Positions 58,814 through 64,000 of a stretch of DNA of 64,000 nucleotides are shown piece after piece; position 1 is the first letter of the stretch; the number at the start of each line of letters is the position of its first letter. The notes under the pieces were generated by a model. That model was not told where the DNA came from. It did not search any database and saw only the letters and a program-made list of their open reading frames with translations. The DNA lies in the NCBI GenBank assembly GCA_034769895.1, contig CM068370.1:50601454-50665453 (forward strand), in the 5' to 3' direction. This DNA comes from Magicicada septendecula. Lineage: Eukaryota; Arthropoda; Insecta; Hemiptera; Cicadidae. A program made the translations under genes and the position numbers.

Positions 58814-59902
58814 CCTTAGAATTCCACACTTTTTAATGCTGTCGATAAAGAAATATCGACATGATTGTAGGAACTCATAGATCTACAGATCTTTTTAAGT
58901 TTCACTAATCACTCTCCTCCAACTGTAAACATAACTGAAAAACATTATGCTAGCAAAGAATTTATTTATACTCAATACACTTACTTGTTAATGAAATTGT
59001 TCTTATTATTACCGTAATTTCTAACCAACTTCTTTTGTGATACTCCTACAGTGAATACAATAGTAACAATACGTAAAAAAAAAATATATTTCACCCTTTA
59101 CATGATATTTCATACCATCTATGTATGATATTGTCTACTGATATAGTAATTAATCCTGATATAGTATTCAATATTTAATTGAATGTAAGTGATAACATGG
59201 ACAAGACACTCATCTGCAGGGTTCTGCAATCAACAGCATCCAAATAACAGTTCTGCAAACATCTTCCAAAACAGACTTGTGTCTTGTATTTTGTTTTCCA
59301 CTGTACCTACGACAATCAGCAGACCGTCGTAACAATAGACATATTTACCAGCGGTTAAATGTCTTCACAAAACAAATCATTTTTGTCAGCGTTAACTTCC
59401 CAGCCTAGAACCAATTTTAAGAACCTTTTCATAATTTATACTTATTAACTTCTGGAGCACTTCACTTTAATCGCAGACATTAAAAGATACGAAACATGAA
59501 TAATATGAGATAAAAGAACATGAACAGCAGACATTAAAAGTGGTGTTAAGTAGACGGTTTATTTTAAATTACAAGATATTACTTAAATCAGTATTCACTA
59601 TGGGAGTATCAGAAAAAAATTCGTAAGATACATAGCAAATAAAAAATTATTTACTTCTAATAAAATTTTAACAAGTATTCAAAGTAGCTGTCATTCCTGA
59701 CAGCTGACGTATAAACACAATCATGCTAACATAAGTTTCCTTCCTAACAATTAAATTGCAGATGGTCAGAGAAGTAAATACTTCGGTTCAGTACAATACA
59801 ACGGATTAATAAACGTAGACAATATCACTTGAACACTCTTTTGTTAGGATTCATTCAATCTTTTAAAACTTGAAACTAAATGAAAAATACAACTTTGTAA
59901 AT
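58814..59902. other. Gene-free intergenic DNA
   Basis: Only a diverged copy (about 59280-59335) of the LTR-like tail at 12075-12155 is recognisable. Confidence 0.5.
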
Positions 59903-59955
59903 ATTATTATATACATACCACCAAAATCAGTAAAGTTTCAATTTTTTTAAATTAT

Positions 59956-60003
59956 TGAATAAGGCCTTTTCGAAATTATTATAATTTCATCATCAGTGTT
60001 CAC
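59956..60003 (-). ncRNA. Hammerhead ribozyme motif, PLE-D left arm
   Basis: Minus strand: core CTGATGA, extra T, 7-bp stem II GAAATTA/TAATTTC, GAAA, AGGCCT, then T and A. Two extra bases (CA) lie between TGAA and the core compared with the right arm, which displaces stem I. Activity is therefore doubtful. Confidence 0.65.
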
Positions 60004-60177
60004 ACTAAAATGTTCTTGTTGTGATGTCTTCTTTTATATGTATAAATGTTGTTATCTGTGTCCATTATATCTCACTGCACTTCATATTGAATCTTCCACT
60101 GCCATCATTATTTGGTGAAACCAAGCAAGTCATATATTGAAATAGTTGATCATTTTCGAATATTGTCTGCTGATTCA

Positions 60178-60366
60178 TCAATTTGTTATATTTTTTATGT
60201 AGGTAATATATAATTTTTTTAACTGTATAATGTCATTTTTATTATTATTTACTTCTACTATTTCCATATTGTTGGTTATATCTGTTATACTATGATTCAT
60301 ATCAATAAGGTGATCTGTTATATTGGAGATTCCCGTTTTTTTATTATTAAAGGCTCTATGTTCCAT
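60178..60366 (-). pseudogene. PLE-D GIY-YIG nuclease C-terminal fragment
   Basis: 62 residues: MEHRAFNNKKTGISNITDHL, IDMNHSITDITNNMEIVEVN, then QLKKLYITYIKNI. The EHRAF..SNITDHLIDMNHS order corresponds to the EH...FANHLIEANH part of the PLE-A3 nuclease. The GIY-YIG motif itself is absent. Confidence 0.72.
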
Positions 60367-60403
60367 AAATCTCTGATATGTTCACAACAAGAACATTTTA
60401 GTG

Positions 60404-60448
60404 TGAACTGATGATGAAATTATAATAATTTCGAAAAGGCCTTATTCA
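60404..60448 (+). ncRNA. Minimal type I hammerhead ribozyme, PLE-D right arm
   Basis: Stem I TGAA (60404-60407) with TTCA (60445-60448); core CTGATGA (60408-60414); extra T; stem II GAAATTA/TAATTTC, 7 bp with loop TAA; GAAA (60433-60436); stem III within the palindrome AAGGCCTT; A at the cleavage position (60444). All essential core positions are kept. Confidence 0.85.
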
Positions 60449-60507
60449 ATAATTTACAAAAATGAAACTACTGATTTTGGTGGTATGTATATAATAATAT
60501 TATAACA

Positions 60508-61187
60508 AATCAGTGGCATAATGTTTAGCAAAATAACTTCGTAAATGTTCACCATCGGCAATTGCCTATTCCGTGACTTCCAATAATGGACTCCAACTTG
60601 TTTATAATGAATTAAAAATCAGATTTTGTTGTCTTTGTTATACATTATAACTTGCACATAAAATCTGTACCATTTAAATGGAATGTAAGTTATTTTCAAC
60701 GTAAAAGTAAATTGTTGCATATTCAATAAGTTATTTTAAAACAATCCTTTGTGTATTACGAAATTCAACGACCTTAAAAATAATTTGTTCTGAATAAAAT
60801 TAAGAGCAAGTCAAGCTTTGCTATGCAAAAAAACGACACTTTTATTTCCACAATTAATTCTCACAGACTGTAACGATAGAAAAATACAAAATAAATAATA
60901 AATTAATTAATACAGTAAAAAATACAAACTATATACAATATACAACAGTTATTCTTTCACAATTTCGTTGTTGAACAATGGAATGATGTATAACACTATA
61001 ATACATACGGTTAGTTGTACATCCACCCAGAATAATCTGGACCAATAACTATACACAAATGAGGAAAACTTTGTTTCCTGTCATTGCCCTTACTGCGAAG
61101 TATTCATTAAGTGTCTATGTGCGGTCAAACACAAGCTTTAAAAACATGTCTACTCAAAAGATTATATATATTTATAATTAAATTATA
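60508..61187. other. Gene-free intergenic DNA
   Basis: No gene or repeat recognised. Confidence 0.5.
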
Positions 61188-62259
61188 GCAAAATTGAAAG
61201 TTAAGGGCATGGAAATGCGTGAAACACTTATGATCAGAGGGGAAAGGCGATGTAGAGGGAGTCGCTGTGAGATGTGAGAAGATAATTGTTGTTATCAGCG
61301 ACGGTCCAGCCAACCTATGAATATAATTTCTAACAGTAACAAAAGCTCACGACTGTTAAGGTTTGTAAATGTGTCACCACGAATCTCTATCTGTGTGTGT
61401 GTGTGTGTGTGCCTAGTCACACAGCTGGCTTAAAAAAAAAGAATTATACATTTATTGTTTCCAATGTAAATCAAATAATAATAATAATATTCTAATTGTA
61501 TTACTATACAAATCAAGCAAGTGATATGTAGGCTACTGTTCACACGTGTTTGAACAGAATTTGTTCACACAAATTGGAATTTGTTGCTGTTACATATCAG
61601 AATGTTTTATAAACATATCTGAGTGTTGTTTGGTTCTGACATTGTGTACTGCTGAGATGTAAAAAGTTACAGCCTTCCTGACTGTTCTTATCGCAATGGA
61701 ATTTGCAAACTGTACACTTCCACTCCTTAATTACACTCGACTTCCCTACAGTTTATCATTACATAAAGGACGCGTTCTTTGTATTAATTTAATTGCAAGG
61801 ATCTTTTTAATCCTGGACAACAACAAACTGTTTATTATTACTTCGCGTGGTTGACTATGAATAACTTTCCTGTCTTTTCTAGTTGAAGGAGAAGTATCCA
61901 TTTTAACAAATCTTATTACTGAATGATAACACAAATAATTACGATAATACGTAATTACAGAATAAAAACTACCAATAGAAATTAACAAATTAAATAACTA
62001 ATAAAAATGAGTGACTGTAAAACAACGATACAATTAATAATAAATGGAAATAATAATAACAAATGCAAGACTGAGATAGTACATCACACAGTAACTAACA
62101 ATGTACTAACAGTAACTACAACATCACACGCAAAGTTGGCAACACCTCCTTCTCTTGCATACCAGCTGATTCTCCGTTACCCTCCCACCATTCACAACAG
62201 AAACTCGTCCATCCATAAATTGGTTTCTGCACATATGCCCTTAACTTTCAATTTTACTG
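61188..62259 (-). mobile_element. TA-flanked Tc1/IS630-like element, copy A (uninterrupted)
   Basis: TIRs AAAATTGAAAGTTAAGGGCAT; TA at 62260-62261 and about 61186-61187. On the minus strand (about 61855-61901) it keeps MDTSPSTRKDRKVIHSQPRE, the start of an arthropod Tc1/IS630-type transposase. The remaining exons are deleted, so it is non-autonomous. It contains the empty site for the insertion seen in copy B. Confidence 0.85.
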
Positions 62260-62261
62260 TA

Positions 62262-63570
62262 CTTATACATGTTTTTTTTAATTTATGTACGTTAAAAAAC
62301 AATTGAAAATTAATACAATATTTTCATTTAAAGAAACAATGATTAATTTTATGAAATGTTTGACAGCTGAAATAGATTCATAGTTAAAAACACAAACACA
62401 CTATAATGATTACACTATGGAGGCATGGGCATTTATAAGCAGTTTAACTACACAAATAAAAATCAAATTTCAGTAAACAACTGAAACGTTGTTTCATTCC
62501 CACTTGGTGGTAACAAATGTAAACTTTTAAAAATAATATCGAGACAAAGATTATAGATTACATCTATAGCTTGTGACAATAGAAGCGTCAGCAGGATTTC
62601 CTTAGGGAACCGGTGTCCATTGTGACCCGTCCAGCCAGCAGTAGGTAATTGTCGTCACCTATCGGTGCCTGCCTGTCAACACACAATAAATTATTATATT
62701 ATTCACCATTCATTAACAGTATCAATATTCGTTTTCCACACATCACCTATTAAGTTAGCAACTTCATGGCAGGAGTTAAAAGGGTTAAAATTAAACAAAT
62801 TTCCAGTCTCTGTAGCTGTGGTACAATTTGTCTTGGAGACATGTCAATGGACATTATAATGATCATCTTAAGTGCTGACAATCAAGTGCTTTCACTGAGT
62901 AGCCATTTGATCAGGTGAAGATATACTATGACATTAGCACTCTGGTACTAAGATTGTTATAACTGCGTTTGAAATATATGTATGAAAAGAAACTGGAACT
63001 TTCTCCTCAGCACAGACATTTTTTTTACCTTACACTTTAAATTTCATTCAAATTATAACAAACTAAATTCACCATTTCAGATGCCATACAGAAACTGTGT
63101 ACAACTTTATCTTGATAATCAAGAACATGATGATGTTAAGTCTCTGATAGTCTGGCGCATTAGGCACCATATTTGTGTTAGCTGGACCTCGCACCTGGGT
63201 GCTTCCACTTTCCACCAGTACACCTGTTGTCTGCTACAAAGCTTCCAGCGTTTGTTTATGTTTTGGCAGTTTAGTTAATGTACGCACAGTTTTATTTTTT
63301 AAGTATTGTGCATGTGTTAACCTGTTTTCCTGATGCTCAGAAAAAAAATATACGTACAGGAAATAAAAAGAATCATGTAACATACATTGTCGCAAGAAGA
63401 CATGATTATACATCATTTTGAAAAATAATGAAAACAGAAGCACTGGTATAGTAAACTATTAAAAGAGGTAAAGTGTATGAAGATGTCCTCAACAGAAGTA
63501 CTGCTTTGACTACTATGACTTGGCACGACGCAGCCAATACATTAAATGTCAATCTAATTCATTTTATATT
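62262..63570. other. Gene-free intergenic DNA
   Basis: Short frames without recognisable domains. Confidence 0.5.
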
Positions 63571-63835
63571 GTGACGTAGCGAGGCAAATATCTGCTCTCG
63601 GCACCAGCCGAGATGTGACACGAGAAGGTGAGGCGAGCCAATCAAGGATCAGCAGCAGCTTGATTGGCCTCAACGTGACCATCTAACGTGCTCGAGGCGA
63701 GCCAACAAGGGACCAGCGGCACTCGGATAGGTTCATGGCACACGACCTGTCAGGGCATAAAAGAGCGCCGCTAGAATTTTTGGCGCACTCCATCGGACGC
63801 CTTGAAGACAGCCGGAAGAAGAAGAAGAAGGAAGA
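63571..63835 (+). promoter_or_regulatory. GC-rich promoter, LTR-like
   Basis: Begins TGTGACGTAGCG. It has a duplicated GGCGAGCCAA..AAGG block (about 63632 and 63694) and CATAAAAG at 63756-63763, with a fair initiator (CACTCC, A at 63787) at the right spacing. Composition differs sharply from the AT-rich flank. It may be the 5' LTR of an element running out of the window, or a host promoter. Confidence 0.45.
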
Positions 63836-64000
63836 ATGGAGAGCACAGGAGAGCCAGTGATGGAAATCGACTGGGACAGCAGCGGGCTCTACATACCGCT
63901 GCTGAAAGAAGAGGACAGCAGTACGCCCAGAACAGCGGATGCAGCCACCGAACATCACAGCGCGTCTCGGGCGGCGTACGCAAATGATGTAGCGTCCTCG
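63836..64000 (+). CDS. Partial reading frame at the right edge, unknown protein
   Basis: An ATG at 63836 opens a frame that stays open for 55 codons to the window edge: MESTGEPVMEIDWDSSGLYI, then PLLKEEDSSTPRTADAATEH. It is acidic, Ser/Ala-rich, GC-rich, and has no domain I recognise. It lies about 50 bp after a plausible transcription start. It could be the N-terminus of a retrotransposon Gag or of a host protein; I cannot tell which from this stretch. Confidence 0.4.
   Translation, partial: MESTGEPVMEIDWDSSGLYIPLLKEEDSSTPRTADAATEHHSASRAAYANDVASS

Larger units (their letters stand above)
59903..60507 (-). mobile_element. PLE family D relic with inverted termini
   Basis: Inverted arms at about 59903-60022 and 60379-60507 (shared blocks: ATTATTGAATAAGGCCTTTT and its inverse; CACTAAAATGTTCTTGTTGTG and its inverse). 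They flank a short minus-strand GIY-YIG fragment. Each arm carries a hammerhead motif on opposite strands. Confidence 0.85.

Overview
The window looks like repeat-dense, AT-rich intergenic DNA from an arthropod, most likely an insect. The grounds are the transposon families present and insect-style core promoters (TATA box plus a TCAGT initiator, once with a downstream promoter element). I find no convincing host protein gene and no tRNA or rRNA gene. Almost everything that can be named is a transposable element, a nested relic or a simple repeat.

Left part (1-12 kb): the 5' two thirds of a Ty3/Gypsy LTR element on the minus strand (E1), with an open pol frame, a partly broken gag region, a tRNA-Lys primer-binding site and an odd 62-bp triplication of that site. 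After a gene-free stretch come a 193-bp (TG)n tract, a 2-kb long-TIR DNA element with internal 141-145 bp tandem repeats, and an LTR-like promoter block.

Middle (12-30 kb): a LINE 3' end, a palindromic mariner derivative, two short hAT-type elements, then a Penelope-like element (PLE) on the minus strand split by a 5'-truncated RTE-like LINE with a 19-bp target duplication. From 24.8 to 30.1 kb there is a mosaic of PLE ends arranged as inverted arms. One keeps the end of a reverse transcriptase fused to a GIY-YIG nuclease. The arms carry minimal hammerhead ribozyme motifs, many with complete cores and with compensatory changes in stem I.

30.3-46 kb: a 5.7-kb hAT element with a perfect 8-bp target duplication, encoding broken THAP, TTF-type zinc-finger and hAT transposase parts; a pogo-like MITE; and a 1.07-kb TA-flanked element interrupted by a 2.56-kb element with ~700-bp inverted arms and a cysteine-rich ORF. 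The second 1.07-kb copy, at 61.2-62.3 kb, supplies the empty site. PLE, LINE and mariner fragments follow.

46-64 kb: mostly gene-free DNA, then a complete non-autonomous LTR element (E2; 1.17-kb LTRs about 98% identical, 4-bp target duplication) that seems related to E1, a short hAT element, a further PLE relic with a paired hammerhead, and at the right edge a GC-rich promoter followed by a reading frame that runs out of the window.

How the parts relate: E1 and E2 look like an autonomous/non-autonomous pair. The PLE relics share a logic in which hammerhead-bearing termini are duplicated in inverted orientation, sometimes with no coding sequence left between them. All coordinates and alignments were read by eye.
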